Below, one piece after another: positions 43,463 through 53,408 of a DNA stretch of 64,000 bases. The position numbers and the translations under genes were made by a program. Source of the stretch: Mycobacterium parmense (GTDB lineage Bacteria > Actinomycetota > Actinomycetes > Mycobacteriales > Mycobacteriaceae); the NCBI RefSeq assembly GCF_010730575.1, contig NZ_AP022614.1, forward strand, positions 2,480,001 to 2,544,000, read 5' to 3'. Within the stretch, counting starts at the first letter, position 1. Each line of letters begins with the position of its first letter. The notes beneath the pieces were generated by a model. It worked only from the letters and a program-made list of their open reading frames with translations, was not told the DNA's origin and made no database searches.

Positions 43463-44302
43463 TTAAGCCTGGCCCACCTCGAAGCGAACGAACCGGGTCA
43501 CCGTGACGCCCGCCTCGTCGAGCAGGGCCTTGACCGTCTTTTTGTTGTCGGACACCGACGGCTGCTCGAGCAGCACCGCGTCCTTGAAGAAGCCGTTCAG
43601 CCGCCCCTCGACGATCTTGGGCAGCGCCTGCTCCGGCTTGCCCTCCGCCTTGGCGGTCTCCTCGGCGATGCGCCGCTCGCTGGCCACGACGTCCTCGGGG
43701 ACGTCGTCACGGGACAGGTAGCGGGCCTTGAGCGCGGCGATCTGCAGCGCGACGGCGTGCGCGGCGGCTCTGCTCGTGTCCGGGTCAGAGCCCGTGAACT
43801 CGACCAGCACACCCACCGCGGGCGGCAGGTCGGCCGCGCGCTTGTGCAGGTAGGCCTCGACGTTGCCGTCGAAGAACGTCGCGCGGCGCAGCTCGAGCTT
43901 CTCGCCGATCTTGGCCGAGAGGTCGGCGATGGCCTGCTCGACGGTCTTGGTCGCCGAATCTTTGGAGATGGGGGAAGCTTTGAGCGCCTCGACGTCGGTG
44001 GCCTTGGCGTCCAGCGCGGCGTCGACGATCTGGTCGGCCAACGCCTGGAATTCGGCGTTCTTGGCGACGAAGTCGGTCTCGCTGTTCAGCTCGACGAGCG
44101 CGCCGCCCTTGGCCGCGACCAGGCCCTCGGCCGTGGCCCGCTCAGCGCGCTTGCCGACGTCCTTGGCGCCCTTGATCCGGAGCGCCTCGACCGCCTTGTC
44201 GAAGTCGCCGTTGCTTTCGGTCAGCGCGTTCTTGCAGTCGAGCATGCCGGCGCCGGTGAGTTCCCGAAGTCGCTTGACGTCGGCAGCGGTGAAATTCGCC
44301 AA
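43463..44302 (-). CDS. tsf: Translation elongation factor Ts
   Basis: 279 residues. Family motifs: [53 protein letters not shown]. The C-terminal half has [15 protein letters not shown]. It exchanges GDP on EF-Tu. It begins 12 bases behind rpsB and is cotranscribed with it. Confidence 0.96.
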   Translation of the reverse strand: MANFTAADVKRLRELTGAGMLDCKNALTESNGDFDKAVEALRIKGAKDVGKRAERATAEGLVAAKGGALVELNSETDFVAKNAEFQALADQIVDAALDAKATDVEALKASPISKDSATKTVEQAIADLSAKIGEKLELRRATFFDGNVEAYLHKRAADLPPAVGVLVEFTGSDPDTSRAAAHAVALQIAALKARYLSRDDVPEDVVASERRIAEETAKAEGKPEQALPKIVEGRLNGFFKDAVLLEQPSVSDNKKTVKALLDEAGVTVTRFVRFEVGQA

Positions 44303-44314
44303 TGCTCAGCCTTC

Positions 44315-45163
44315 CTATGAGGGGTCGGTGGTTGATTCTGCTGCGACCGTGGCCGCTTGTTCTGCCGGGACCGCCGATGGGGTCGCGGAAGCCAGCAGCT
44401 CCTGCTCCCATTCGGCGAGCGGCTCGGCGGCCAGCGGATCCCCGGCCTCGGGCTTGCCGTCGCCGCGGCCCACCCCGGCCCGGGCCTGCAGACCCTCGGC
44501 GACCGCGGAGGCGATGACCTTCGTCAGCAGCGCGGCCGAGCGGATCGCGTCGTCGTTGCCCGGGATCGGGTAGTCGACCTCGTCGGGGTCGCAGTTGGTG
44601 TCCAGGATGGCGATGACCGGGATACCGAGCTTGCGGGCCTCGCCGACGGCGATGTGCTCCTTGTTGGTGTCGACGACCCAGACGGCCGAGGGCACCTTGT
44701 TCATGTCGCGGATACCGCCGAGGCTGCGCTCCAGCTTGTTCTTCTCGCGGGTCAGGCCGAGGATCTCCTTCTTGGTGCGGCCCTCGAAGCCGCCGGTCTG
44801 CTCCATCGCCTCGAGCTCCTTGAGGCGCTGCAGCCGCTTGTGGACCGTGGAGAAGTTGGTGAGCATGCCGCCCAGCCAGCGCTGGTTGACGTACGGCATG
44901 CCGACGCGGGTCGCCTCCGCCGCGACGGACTCCTGCGCCTGCTTCTTGGTGCCGACGAACAACACCGTGCCGCCGTGGGCGACGGTTTCCTTGACGAACT
45001 CGTACGCCTTGTCGATGAAGGTCAGCGTCTGCTGGAGGTCGATGATGTAGATGCCGTTGCGGTCGGTGAAGATGAACCGCTTCATCTTGGGATTCCAGCG
45101 ACGGGTCTGGTGCCCGAAGTGGGTGCCGCTGTCGAGCAGCTGCTTCATGGTGACTACGGCCAT
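44315..45163 (-). CDS. rpsB: 30S ribosomal protein S2
   Basis: 282 residues. [40 protein letters not shown] and [21 protein letters not shown] are diagnostic. The chain carries the extended acidic, Ala/Glu-rich C-terminus usual in mycobacteria (from about residue 230). It heads the rpsB-tsf operon; the 275-base gap upstream holds its promoter and faces the M23 peptidase gene. Confidence 0.96.
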   Translation of the reverse strand: MAVVTMKQLLDSGTHFGHQTRRWNPKMKRFIFTDRNGIYIIDLQQTLTFIDKAYEFVKETVAHGGTVLFVGTKKQAQESVAAEATRVGMPYVNQRWLGGMLTNFSTVHKRLQRLKELEAMEQTGGFEGRTKKEILGLTREKNKLERSLGGIRDMNKVPSAVWVVDTNKEHIAVGEARKLGIPVIAILDTNCDPDEVDYPIPGNDDAIRSAALLTKVIASAVAEGLQARAGVGRGDGKPEAGDPLAAEPLAEWEQELLASATPSAVPAEQAATVAAESTTDPS

Positions 45164-45438
45164 GGTTGTGCCTTACGTGTGTCGGTTGTCGCCCCGCGTC
45201 GGGTGAAGCCGGGCCCTGGCGCCTGCTGCGATGCCGGACCCGGCCAGAAATATCCTGGTCGGGACCGCCCGGCATGCGGTGCGAGCTCCGAAGAAGCGGG
45301 AGACGCGGTACAGGCGCGCGAAGTCAGCCCGCAAGCGAGCTGCGACCAGCAGTTTACACCGACTCAGCAGGTGCTTTTGTCCACAGATCCGGCTCGGGTG
45401 GCTGGCGCGGGCCCGCGCGCCGCGGTGAAATCGCCGTC
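45164..45438 (-). promoter_or_regulatory. rpsB upstream region with candidate -10 box
   Basis: Divergent gap between rpsB and the M23 peptidase gene. On the minus strand TGTAAACT (complement of 45351-45358) gives an extended -10 of the TG-N-TANNNT kind, about 190 bases before the rpsB start. TGGACA further upstream is too far (21-base spacer) for a good -35. The long leader could hold regulation by S2, but I see no clear conserved structure. Confidence 0.3.
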
Positions 45439-45930
45439 ATGCGGTGGGCGGCGCTGATCCTGGGCGCGGGGCTGGTCGGCGCCGGGGCCGCCGCGGCCGA
45501 CCCCGTGCGGCTGGCGTGGCCGCTGCGGCCGGCACCGGCGGTGGTGCGCGGATTCGGCGCCCCGTCGCCCGACTGGCATGCCGGGCACCGGGGCGTGGAC
45601 CTGGCCGGGTCGCCCGGTCAGCCCGTGTACGCGTCGGCCGCAGCGACCGTGGTTTTCGCCGGGGTGCTGGCCGGGCGACCGGTGGTGTCGCTCGCCCACC
45701 CGGGCGGCTTGCACACCAGCTACGAGCCGGTCCGCGCGGCGGTCCGGGCCGGCCAGGCGGTGACGGCCGGCACCGTGATCGGCGAGCTCGCGGCGGGCCA
45801 CGCCGGCTGCGGCGCGAAGGCCTGCTTGCATTGGGGCGCGATGTGGGGCCCGGCGTCGGGCGCCCATTACGTCGACCCGCTGGGGTTGCTGGCCTCGACC
45901 CCGATCCGGCTCAAGCCGCTGAACCCGTGA
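45439..45930 (+). CDS. Secreted M23-family (LytM-like) peptidase (Rv2891-like)
   Basis: 163 residues from ATG 45439. The signal peptide is RWAALILGAGLVGAGAAAA. The LytM fold shows two zinc ligands in HAGHRGVDLAG (H50, D54), an active-site His in GLHTSYEPV (H92) and the third zinc ligand H131 in CLHWG. The first His of the usual H-x-H is Cys here (C129). Possible roles are peptidoglycan cleavage or, if inactive, regulation. It converges with xerC across a palindromic gap. Confidence 0.82.
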   Translation: MRWAALILGAGLVGAGAAAADPVRLAWPLRPAPAVVRGFGAPSPDWHAGHRGVDLAGSPGQPVYASAAATVVFAGVLAGRPVVSLAHPGGLHTSYEPVRAAVRAGQAVTAGTVIGELAAGHAGCGAKACLHWGAMWGPASGAHYVDPLGLLASTPIRLKPLNP

Positions 45931-45960
45931 GCCATCGGGTGGGCGGCCTGGGCGTCGGGT

Positions 45961-46036
45961 GTGCAGCCGTGGCGGCCGTCGTCGGCGTGTCGCCACCGTG
46001 GTCGCACACTGGCCGCCATGGATGCACGCTCGACGG
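45961..46036. repeat. Palindromic element between convergent M23 and xerC genes
   Basis: GTGCAGCCGTGGCGGCC (45961-45977) pairs with GGCCGCCATGGATGCAC (46011-46027), with two mismatches over 17 bases. The right end continues GCTCGACGGG, close to the right end of the REP-like element at 33115-33176 (TGCACGCTCGGCGGG). It may be a decayed copy of that element and may act as a bidirectional terminator. Confidence 0.6.
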
Positions 46037-46055
46037 GCATCGGCGAACGAGCCCG

Positions 46056-46952
46056 TCAAGCCCGCGGGTGCGCCTGATCGTGCACCGCGCGCAACCGCGA
46101 GACCGCCACGTGGGTGTAGAGCTGGGTGGTCGCCAGGCTGGAATGGCCGAGCAGTTCCTGGACGACGCGCAGGTCGGCGCCGCCTTCGAGCAGGTGGGTG
46201 GCGGCGCTGTGGCGCAACCCGTGCGGGCCGATGTCGGGCGCCCCGTCCACCGCGGCGACGGTCTGATGCACCACGGTGCGGGCCTGACGCACGTCGAGCC
46301 GCCGTCCGCGAACGCCCAGCAGCAGCGCCGGTCCGGACTCCGCGGTCGCCAGGGCGGGACGCCCGTCGGCCAGCCAGACCTGCAGCGCGTCGGCGGCCGG
46401 CATCCCGAACGGCACGGTGCGCTGCTTGTTGCCCTTGCCGAGCACGCGCACCAGCCGATACCGGGCATCGACGTCGTCGATGTCGAGGCCGCACAACTCG
46501 CTCACGCGGATTCCGGTGGCGTACAACATCTCCACGATCAACCGGTCCCGCAGGGCCAGCGGATCGCCCTGCTGGGCGCCGGAGTGCGCCGCCGCCAGGG
46601 CGTCGAGGGCCTGGTCCTGCCGCAGCACCGCGGGCAGGGTGCGGTGCGCCTTGGGCACCTGCAGCCGCACGGCCGGATCGGTGGCGAGCAGCCCGCGCCG
46701 CACGGCCCAGGCGGTGAACGCCTTGACCGCCGACGTGCGACGGGCCAGCGTGGTGCGGGCCGCGCCGGCGCCGGCGGCCGTGGCCAGCCAGGACCGCAGC
46801 AGGGGCAGGCTCAGCCGGTCGAGGTCGGCGCCGCGCCGGGCGAGGTAGTCGAACAGCGAGCGCAGATCGCCCAGGTAGGCCCGCCGGGTGTGCGCCGAAC
46901 GGCCGCACTGCAGATCCAGGTACTCGTCGAAGTCCTCGAGGATGGCCTGCAT
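46056..46952 (-). CDS. xerC: Tyrosine recombinase XerC
   Basis: 298 residues, the length of Rv2894c. The SAM-like N-terminal domain (residues about 1-90) precedes the catalytic domain with the first Arg in [27 protein letters not shown] (His, Arg) and [15 protein letters not shown] (His and the Tyr nucleophile). It resolves chromosome dimers at dif with XerD. No mobile element borders it, so it is the housekeeping recombinase. Confidence 0.94.
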   Translation of the reverse strand: MQAILEDFDEYLDLQCGRSAHTRRAYLGDLRSLFDYLARRGADLDRLSLPLLRSWLATAAGAGAARTTLARRTSAVKAFTAWAVRRGLLATDPAVRLQVPKAHRTLPAVLRQDQALDALAAAHSGAQQGDPLALRDRLIVEMLYATGIRVSELCGLDIDDVDARYRLVRVLGKGNKQRTVPFGMPAADALQVWLADGRPALATAESGPALLLGVRGRRLDVRQARTVVHQTVAAVDGAPDIGPHGLRHSAATHLLEGGADLRVVQELLGHSSLATTQLYTHVAVSRLRAVHDQAHPRA

Positions 46953-46983
46953 GCCTCCACGGTGGCAGGCTGTACGCGGCGAG

Positions 46984-48156
46984 TCAGTCGACGCGCCGAA
47001 GCGTGGCCGGGGTGAGATCTTTGCGCGTGGGGTAGCCGTCGACGGCCATGATCAGGTCGGCTTCGGCCAGCATCATCCGCAGCACGTGCACGATGCCGTC
47101 GACGCCACCGAGCGCCAGCCCGTACGCGTACGGGCGCCCGATCCCCACCGCGGTCGCGCCGAGCGCGAGCGCCTTGACGACGTCGGCGCCGCTGCGCACG
47201 CCCGAGTCGAACAGGACGGGCAGCCCGTCGGCCGCCTCGACGACGCCGGGCAGGCAGTCGATCGCCGGCAGGCCGCCGTTGGCCTGCCGGCCGCCGTGGT
47301 TGGAGCAGTAGATGCCGTCGACGCCGCCGTCCCTGGCCCGGCGCGCGTCGTCGGGGTGGCAGATGCCCTTCACCAGCAGCGGCAGGTCGGTCAACGACCG
47401 CAGCCAGGTCAGATCGTCCCAGTTCAGCGCGTGGCCGAACACCTGGACCCAGCGCAGCACCGCGCCCTGCGGGTCCTCCTCCGGAGGTCGTGACAGCCCG
47501 GCGCGGAAGACGGGGTCACTGGTGTAGTTGGCCAGGCAGTGCCCACGCAGCTGCGGGAAGTTGGAGGTGCTCAGGTCGCGCGGCCGCCAGCCCGTCACCC
47601 AGGTGTCGAGCGTGACGACGATGCCCTTGAAGCCCGCGGCCTCGGCGCGGTGCACCAGGCTGGTGGCCAGCTCGCGGTCGTTCGGGCAGTACAGCTGGAA
47701 GAACCCGGGCGTCTCGCCGAGGGCGGCGGCGACGTCCTCCATCGGGTCGACCGTCAGCGTGGAGGCGACCATCGGCACGCCGATGCGGGCGGCCGCGCGG
47801 GCGGTGGCCAGGTCGCCGTGGCCGTCCTGGGCGCAGATGCCGATGACGCCGATGGGCGCCAGAAAGATCGGCGACGGCAGGGTCATCCCGAACAGCTCGA
47901 CGGACAGGTCGCGGTTCGCGGCGCCGACGAACATCCGCGGGATGAGGCCCCACCGCTCGAAGGCGGTGCAGTTGACCCGCTGCGTGCGCTCGTCGCCGGC
48001 GCCCCCCGCCACGTAGGACCACACCGACGGCGGCAGGGCGGTCGCCGCCTTGGCCTCGAGCTCCGCGAAAGCCATCGGCAGGGCCGGCACGACTCCGGCG
48101 AGGCCCTGCAGGTAGATCTCGTTCTGGTAGTCCCCGAAGTGGGGTGAGGGTGCCAT
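46984..48156 (-). CDS. FMN-dependent lactate 2-monooxygenase-like alpha-hydroxy acid oxidase
   Basis: 390 residues. The TIM-barrel family is clear: [42 protein letters not shown], the Lys of [12 protein letters not shown], the catalytic His in [12 protein letters not shown] and the FMN-phosphate loops [14 protein letters not shown] and [11 protein letters not shown]. Length and sequence style fit the mycobacterial lactate 2-monooxygenase, which turns L-lactate into acetate, CO2 and water. M. tuberculosis has other genes here (PPE45, Rv2893). Confidence 0.88.
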   Translation of the reverse strand: MAPSPHFGDYQNEIYLQGLAGVVPALPMAFAELEAKAATALPPSVWSYVAGGAGDERTQRVNCTAFERWGLIPRMFVGAANRDLSVELFGMTLPSPIFLAPIGVIGICAQDGHGDLATARAAARIGVPMVASTLTVDPMEDVAAALGETPGFFQLYCPNDRELATSLVHRAEAAGFKGIVVTLDTWVTGWRPRDLSTSNFPQLRGHCLANYTSDPVFRAGLSRPPEEDPQGAVLRWVQVFGHALNWDDLTWLRSLTDLPLLVKGICHPDDARRARDGGVDGIYCSNHGGRQANGGLPAIDCLPGVVEAADGLPVLFDSGVRSGADVVKALALGATAVGIGRPYAYGLALGGVDGIVHVLRMMLAEADLIMAVDGYPTRKDLTPATLRRVD

Positions 48157-48184
48157 GGCATCGAGGATGCCAGCCGGCGGCTCG

Positions 48185-49036
48185 TCAGGACGCCTTGGCC
48201 TCCGCCTCGGCCAGCTCCTTCTTCCACTGCCGGAACGTCTCTTCGGTGCGGCCGCGCCGCCAGTATCCGGAGATCGAGCCGGCCCATTTCGGGCTCACGC
48301 CGCGCTGCTTGCGGATGTAGGGGCGCAGGTTGTGCATGACGGCCTGCGCCTCGCCGTGGATGAAGACGTGGACCTGTCCGGGCAGCCACACCGAGGTGGT
48401 CACGGCCTCGATCAGCGGCGCGTGGTCGCCGGCGCGGTCCTCGGGAACGAGGTCGGCCCGGCCGCCGCGATATACCCAGTGCACCTCGACGCCCTCCGGC
48501 GCGGTCACGGCGATCTCGTCATCCTGGCCCGCCACCTCGATGAACGCCTTGCCTATCGCGCTGGGCGGCAGCGCTTCGAGCGCCGCGGAGATGGCCGGCA
48601 GCGCCGACTCGTCGCCGGCCAGCAGGTGCCAGTCGGCGGCCGGGTCGGGCGTATACGCCCCGCCGGGACCCATCAGCAGGATCGGCTGACCCGGCTGCGC
48701 CGAGGCCGCCCACACGCCGGCCGTCCCGTGCTCGCCGTGCGTCACGATGTCCACGGTGATCTCGCGGGCCGCGACGTCGACCTGCCGGACCGTCATGGTC
48801 CGCACCGTCGGCTTCTTGTCGGGGGGCAGGTCGGCGAAGCTGTCCAGGGTCAGCGGCTCGGGCAGGCCCGCCACGTCGACGTCGTCGGGGACGAAGGCCA
48901 GCTTGACGTAGGAGTCGGTGAACTTGCTGGGCACGAAAGTGCTGAAGTCTTTGCTGCCCAGCACCACTCGGACCATGTGCGGCGCGAGCTGCTCGGTACC
49001 GACGACTTCGAAGCGTTGCAGAGGTCGACCCGCCAC
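48185..49036 (-). CDS. viuB: Siderophore-interacting FAD-binding reductase (ViuB, Rv2895c-like)
   Basis: 283 residues from GTG 49036 with AGGAGA four bases upstream, the length of Rv2895c. Features of the SIP family: an FAD-binding barrel with [12 protein letters not shown] (the R-x-Y/T-S/T-type flavin motif), [29 protein letters not shown], and a C-terminal [19 protein letters not shown]. It should release iron from ferric mycobactin or carboxymycobactin by reduction. It lies 32 bases behind dprA. Confidence 0.9.
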   Translation of the reverse strand: MAGRPLQRFEVVGTEQLAPHMVRVVLGSKDFSTFVPSKFTDSYVKLAFVPDDVDVAGLPEPLTLDSFADLPPDKKPTVRTMTVRQVDVAAREITVDIVTHGEHGTAGVWAASAQPGQPILLMGPGGAYTPDPAADWHLLAGDESALPAISAALEALPPSAIGKAFIEVAGQDDEIAVTAPEGVEVHWVYRGGRADLVPEDRAGDHAPLIEAVTTSVWLPGQVHVFIHGEAQAVMHNLRPYIRKQRGVSPKWAGSISGYWRRGRTEETFRQWKKELAEAEAKAS

Positions 49037-49068
49037 GTGTTCTCCTGTCCAATTCCGGCCCCCGTCGA

Positions 49069-50223
49069 CTATACGAGCCGCGGCGTTTTCGCAGCTCGGC
49101 CGCGGAGAGGCCGGACGATCCGCCACCGCCCGTCGCAACGCTGCACCAGCCCCGCCAACTCCAGCATCGCCAGCGGCCCCAGCACCTGCTCGGGCACCAT
49201 CGCCGACGCGACGGCGATCTCGTCGACGGTCACCGCGCCGCGGCCGGGCAACGCCTCGTACACCCGGCGCTCGGCCGCACCGAGCCCGTCGAGGGCCGTC
49301 ACCGGGCGAGCCGGTTCCGGCGCCAGTTCCCCGATGCCGCCGACCAGCTCGACGACGTCGTCGGCCCGGGTGACCAGCTCGGCGCCATCGCGCAGCAGGG
49401 CGTGACATCCCGCCGATGCCGACGACGTCACAGGGCCGGGCACCGCCGCCGCCACCCTGCCCAACGCCCGTCCCCACGCCGCGGTGCTGGCGGCGCCGCT
49501 GCGCAGCCCGGCCTCGACCACCACCACGGCGCCGGCGACGGCGGCCACCAGTCGGTTGCGGGTGAGGAACCGGTGGCGGGCCGGGCGCTCCCCCGGCGGG
49601 TATTCGGTGAACAGCAGCCCCGTCTGGGCGATCCGGTGCAGCAGCGCCGAATGACCGGCCGGATAGGGGACGTCGATGCCGCCGGCGAGGGCGGCCACGG
49701 TGATCCCGTCGCAGACGAGCGCGGCGCGGTGCGCGGCCCCGTCGATGCCGTAGGCGCCGCCCGAGACCACCGCGACGTCACGCTCGGCCAGCCCGGCCGC
49801 CAGGTCGGCGGCGACCTGCTCGCCGTAGGACGTCGCCGCCCGGGTCCCGACGACCGCGGCCGCCCGCCGGGAGACCTCGTCGAGACGCGCGGGACCCAGC
49901 GCCCACAGCACCAACGGCGCACCCCCGCGCGACCGGGTTCCGGCCCCGTCGAACCCGGCGAAGGCGAGCAGCGGCCATTCCTCGTCGTCAGGGGTGATCA
50001 ATCGGCCGCCACGGCTTGCGAGCAGAGCGAGATCCGTTGCGGCCCTGTCTGATTCGCGGCGCGCCTCGGTGTGGCGCGCAAGGTCGGCGTCGACCGCACC
50101 GCGCCGCACGCGATCGGCGGCCTCGACCGGGCCGACGCGTCCGACGAGACCGGCGAGTTCCGCGCAGGGCGGCTCGGCCACCCGGGACAGGTAAGCCCAT
50201 GCCCGCAACTCCGTCTCGCTCAT
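49069..50223 (-). CDS. dprA: DNA-processing protein DprA
   Basis: 384 residues from ATG 50223 (MSETELRAWAYLSR), overlapping the comM-like stop by 4 bases. The Rossmann-fold DprA core is clear: PLVLWALGP, AAVVGTRAATSYG, VVSGGAYGIDGAAHRAAL, GGIDVPYPAGHSALL and [22 protein letters not shown]-terminal winged helix (RVYEALPGRGAVTVDEIAVA) follows. It loads RecA on single-stranded DNA in naturally competent bacteria; mycobacteria lack a known complete uptake system, so its task here is unclear. Confidence 0.92.
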   Translation of the reverse strand: MSETELRAWAYLSRVAEPPCAELAGLVGRVGPVEAADRVRRGAVDADLARHTEARRESDRAATDLALLASRGGRLITPDDEEWPLLAFAGFDGAGTRSRGGAPLVLWALGPARLDEVSRRAAAVVGTRAATSYGEQVAADLAAGLAERDVAVVSGGAYGIDGAAHRAALVCDGITVAALAGGIDVPYPAGHSALLHRIAQTGLLFTEYPPGERPARHRFLTRNRLVAAVAGAVVVVEAGLRSGAASTAAWGRALGRVAAAVPGPVTSSASAGCHALLRDGAELVTRADDVVELVGGIGELAPEPARPVTALDGLGAAERRVYEALPGRGAVTVDEIAVASAMVPEQVLGPLAMLELAGLVQRCDGRWRIVRPLRGRAAKTPRLV

Positions 50224-51731
50224 CGCTGCGCACCCGCCTGGCGGAAGCTCAGCGCGGCGGCGACCTCGGCGAGGCCGGGTGAGGTTCGCCCGGCCAAATC
50301 GGCCAGGCTCCACGCGACGCGCAGGGTGCGATCGGCCCCGCGGATGCTGAGCAGCCCGCGATCCAGCGCCGTGCGCAGCGGCTCCATCGCGGCGCTGCCG
50401 GGCCGGAACTTGCGCCGCAGCAGCGGCCCGCTGACTTCGGCGTTGGTCGTGAATCCGTGCGGCCGCCATCGCTGCGCCGCGGCGGCGCGGGCCTGCGCCA
50501 CCCGGCGGCACACCTGCGCGGTCGACTCCCCGTCCGTGCCCGAGAACGCCCCCGCCCGCACCGGATGCATGTCGACCCGCAGGTCCACCCGGTCGAGCAG
50601 CGGGCCGGACAGCTTGCCCAGGTAGCGGCGCTTGACCGCTGCCGCGCAGATGCAGTCGCGGGGATCGGCCGGCGCGCACGGGCAGGGGTTGGCGGCCAGC
50701 ACCAGCTGGAACCGGGCCGGGTAACACGCCACTCCATCGCGCCGCGCGAGACGAATCTCGCCGTCCTCCAACGGTGTTCGCAGGGCCTCGAGCGCGCGGA
50801 CGCTGATCTCGGCGCATTCGTCGAGGAACAGCACCCCCCGATGCGCCCGGCTGACCGCGCCCGGGCGGGCCATGCCCGAGCCGCCGCCGACCAGTGCCGC
50901 GACCGTGGAGCTGTGGTGCGGCGCCACGAACGGCGGGCGGGTGATCAGCGGGGTATCGCCGCACAACAGCCCGGCCACCGAGTGAATCGCGGTGACCTCC
51001 AACGACTCGCTCTCCGACAGCGCCGGCAGCAGACCCGGAAGGCGTTGGGCCAGCATCGTTTTGCCCACCCCCGGCGGACCGGTCAGCATCAGGTGGTGCG
51101 CCCCGGCGGCGGCCACCTCCACGGCGAAGCGTGCCTGGGCCTGCCCGACCACGTCGGCCAGGTCGGCCGCGGGCTCGGCGACCGGAGGCGCGGCGGGGGT
51201 CCTGCTGTCCAGCCCGGCCGACCCGCTGAGCCACTGCTGGAGCTGCCCCAGCGTGCGCACACCCCAGACCTCGATCCCGTCGACGAGGCTGGCCTCGGCG
51301 AGGTTGTCCGCCGGAACGACGACGGAGGGCCAACCGTCGCGTTTGGCGGCCAGCACGGCGGGCAGTACGCCGCGCACTTGGCGGACCCGGCCGTCCAGCG
51401 ACAACTCCCCCAGCAGCACCGTCTTCTCCAGCCGCGCCCAGGGGCTCCCGCGCTGCGCCGACAGCACCGCGGCCGCCAGGGCGATGTCGTAGACCGAACC
51501 CATCTTCGGCAACGTGGCGGGCGACAGCGCCAGCGTCAGCCGCGCCATCGGCCAGCTGTTGCCGCAGTTGGTGACGGCCGCTCGCACCCGGTCGCGGGAT
51601 TCCTGCAGCGCGGCGTCGGGCAGGCCGACCAGGTGCACACCCGGCAGCCCCGAGGTTATGTCCGCCTCGATCTCGACGATCGCCCCGTCCAGCCCGCGCA
51701 CCGCGACGGAGAACGCCCGGCCCAGCGCCAT
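50220..51731 (-). CDS. ComM-like AAA+ ATPase (Mg-chelatase family, YifB)
   Basis: 503 residues. An N-terminal Lon-like ChlI domain (GLPGVHLVGLPDAALQESRD) is followed by AAA+ motifs: Walker A LTGPPGVGKTMLAQRLPGLL, Walker B GVLFLDECAEI, and the zinc-type loop CPCAPADPRDCICAA. ComM is a branch-migration helicase in transformation of other bacteria. It is coupled to the yraN-like gene (TGATG junction) and to dprA (4-base overlap), a conserved trio. Confidence 0.93.
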   Translation of the reverse strand: MALGRAFSVAVRGLDGAIVEIEADITSGLPGVHLVGLPDAALQESRDRVRAAVTNCGNSWPMARLTLALSPATLPKMGSVYDIALAAAVLSAQRGSPWARLEKTVLLGELSLDGRVRQVRGVLPAVLAAKRDGWPSVVVPADNLAEASLVDGIEVWGVRTLGQLQQWLSGSAGLDSRTPAAPPVAEPAADLADVVGQAQARFAVEVAAAGAHHLMLTGPPGVGKTMLAQRLPGLLPALSESESLEVTAIHSVAGLLCGDTPLITRPPFVAPHHSSTVAALVGGGSGMARPGAVSRAHRGVLFLDECAEISVRALEALRTPLEDGEIRLARRDGVACYPARFQLVLAANPCPCAPADPRDCICAAAVKRRYLGKLSGPLLDRVDLRVDMHPVRAGAFSGTDGESTAQVCRRVAQARAAAAQRWRPHGFTTNAEVSGPLLRRKFRPGSAAMEPLRTALDRGLLSIRGADRTLRVAWSLADLAGRTSPGLAEVAAALSFRQAGAQR

Positions 51732-52117
51732 CAGCCGACCCCTCGCAGGTGGGTGATCTCGGGGCCGCGACCGCAGTTTGCAGGGCTGACTCGCACACCG
51801 ATCACGTCGATGCGCAGCGCGGGCCAGCGCCGGTCCTGGCCGGCCAGCCACAGCGCGGCCAGCCGCCGCAGCCGACGCACCTTCTGCCCGGTGACGGCAT
51901 TCGGCAGGCCGCCGTACCCGTCGCCCGTGCGGGTCTTGACCTCGACGAAGACCACCGTGCCGGTGGCCTCGTCGCACGCGATCACGTCGAGTTCGCCGTA
52001 GCGGCACCGCCAGTTGCGGGCCACGACGCGCAACCCGCTCCTCGTCAGGTGGTCCACGGCGAGCGCTTCACCCATCGCCCCCAGCTGGATCCTGGTCATC
52101 GTCTTGTGGGTCGTCAT
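51731..52117 (-). CDS. UPF0102 family protein (YraN-like nuclease fold)
   Basis: 128 residues. The restriction-endonuclease-like core reads LGAMGEALAVDHL, RNWRCRYGELDVIACD and VVFVEVKTRTG, with the E-x-K metal motif in FVEVKTR. Function is uncertain; position before comM and dprA suggests DNA recombination or repair. Homologous to Rv2898c. Confidence 0.9.
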   Translation of the reverse strand: MTTHKTMTRIQLGAMGEALAVDHLTRSGLRVVARNWRCRYGELDVIACDEATGTVVFVEVKTRTGDGYGGLPNAVTGQKVRRLRRLAALWLAGQDRRWPALRIDVIGVRVSPANCGRGPEITHLRGVG

Positions 52118-52216
52118 GCGGCCACCGTGCGCCCCGGCCCCGACACGACGGTCGGGCCCGGCCGCAGCACGGGGCGGTTATCCCCAGCCGGGCGGCTGTC
52201 CACAGCCGCCGCGCTC

Positions 52217-53038
52217 TCAGGTGATCCTGTCGGCCCGGGTGTAGACGTTCATCGAGTCCCTGCGCAGAAACGCCACCAGCGTCACACCGGACTCCTCGGC
52301 CATCGACACCGCCAGCGACGACGGCGCAGACACGGCCGCCAGCACGGGGATGCCGGCCATGACCGCCTTCTGCGTCAGCTCGAACGAGGCGCGCCCGCTG
52401 ACCAGCAACACCGACGCACCCAGCGGCACCCGGCGGTTTTCCAGCGCCCAGCCGATGACCTTGTCGACCGCGTTGTGCCGGCCGACGTCCTCGCGCACCG
52501 CGAGCATCGTGCCGTCGACACCGAACAGCGCGGCGGCGTGCAGACCCCCGGTGCTGGCGAACACCTTCTGGGCCTCGCGCAGCCGGGCCGGCAGCGTCTC
52601 GAGGATGCCCGCCTCGACGGTGGCCGGATCGTCGCCGGGCGAGAAGCGGCTGATCAGCCGCACCGCGTCCAGCGAGGCCTTGCCGCAGACCCCACACGAG
52701 GAGGTGGTGTAGAAGTTCCGGGTGACGTCGAGATCGGGGGGCCGGACACCGGCGGCCAGGCTGACGTCGAGCACGTTGTAGGTGTTGGCGCCGTCCTCGC
52801 CGCGTCCGTCGCAGTAGCGGATGGTCAGCACCTCGTCGCGGTCGCCGATCACCCCTTCGGTGAACAGAAAGCCCTGCGCGAGTTCGATGTCCGACCCCGG
52901 CGTGCGCATGGTCACGGTGATCGCCGAGCCGTTGACCCGGATCTCCAGCGGCTCCTCGACGACCAGGGTCTCGGGCCGGGTGGTCTGCTTGCCGGCGGCG
53001 ACGTGCGTGACGCGCCGGCGCGCCGTCACCTGACCCAC
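52217..53038 (-). CDS. fdhD: Formate dehydrogenase accessory sulfurtransferase FdhD
   Basis: 273 residues from GTG 53038 (GTG 53029 also possible). FdhD passes sulfur from IscS to the molybdenum/tungsten cofactor of formate dehydrogenases. The conserved Cys pair is in [15 protein letters not shown] and [17 protein letters not shown] residues occur as [32 protein letters not shown] follows. In M. tuberculosis the dehydrogenase gene fdhF is next door; here it is missing, so any client enzyme is encoded elsewhere. Confidence 0.93.
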   Translation of the reverse strand: MGQVTARRRVTHVAAGKQTTRPETLVVEEPLEIRVNGSAITVTMRTPGSDIELAQGFLFTEGVIGDRDEVLTIRYCDGRGEDGANTYNVLDVSLAAGVRPPDLDVTRNFYTTSSCGVCGKASLDAVRLISRFSPGDDPATVEAGILETLPARLREAQKVFASTGGLHAAALFGVDGTMLAVREDVGRHNAVDKVIGWALENRRVPLGASVLLVSGRASFELTQKAVMAGIPVLAAVSAPSSLAVSMAEESGVTLVAFLRRDSMNVYTRADRIT

Positions 53039-53079
53039 CGGACCGACCTCACGGCCTCAACGTACCTGGATTGCGCGGC

Positions 53080-53235
53080 TCACACCGCCGATGACAGCGC
53101 CGCCAGCGTCTCCGCCGAGGAGTGCACCGGCCGCCAGCCGAGCTGCGTCTCGACGGCGGGCTCGCGCTCCAGCGCCGTCACCGCGGAGATGCCGATCTCG
53201 CCGGTCGGCCCGGTAACAGCGACGGTGACTCCCAC
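53080..53235 (-). pseudogene. Internally deleted NAD-dependent epimerase/dehydratase remnant
   Basis: From GTG 53235, behind AGGGAAGG, a 51-codon frame begins VTVAVTGPTGEIGISAV, the Rossmann-fold start of an extended SDR, continues ALEREPAV and then jumps to TQLGWRPVHSSAETLAALSSA, which looks like the very end of the same family. The roughly 250 residues that should lie between are gone, and the reading frame is kept across the junction. The product cannot be a working enzyme; I read it as a deletion remnant that still has a translation start. Confidence 0.7.
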
Positions 53236-53408
53236 TATTGGGTCCTTCCCTCCCTGGCCGCCCCGAAACACGGGCGGTCCCCACGGCCGCCAGCGCGCCG
53301 ATCCATCCGAGCCGGGCAAACACTGTGTGAAGCGCACGCCGGTGACCGATAATCTACGGCGATCCAACGCGGGTCAAACCAAGGACACCGCAGGGAGTGG
53401 GGCACAGC

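Noticed and set aside
41765..44320. An 851-codon plus-strand open frame across amiC and tsf
   Set aside because: It crosses two well-identified minus-strand genes and has no domain; it arises from GC-biased third positions.
46056..46952. xerC considered as an integrase of an integrated element
   Set aside because: Length and motifs fit the housekeeping XerC, it sits in the conserved Rv2894c position, and no att-like repeats or phage genes flank it.
49037..49477. N-terminal extension of the ViuB frame into dprA
   Set aside because: GTG 49036 with AGGAGA upstream gives the known protein length; the extension has no recognisable fold.
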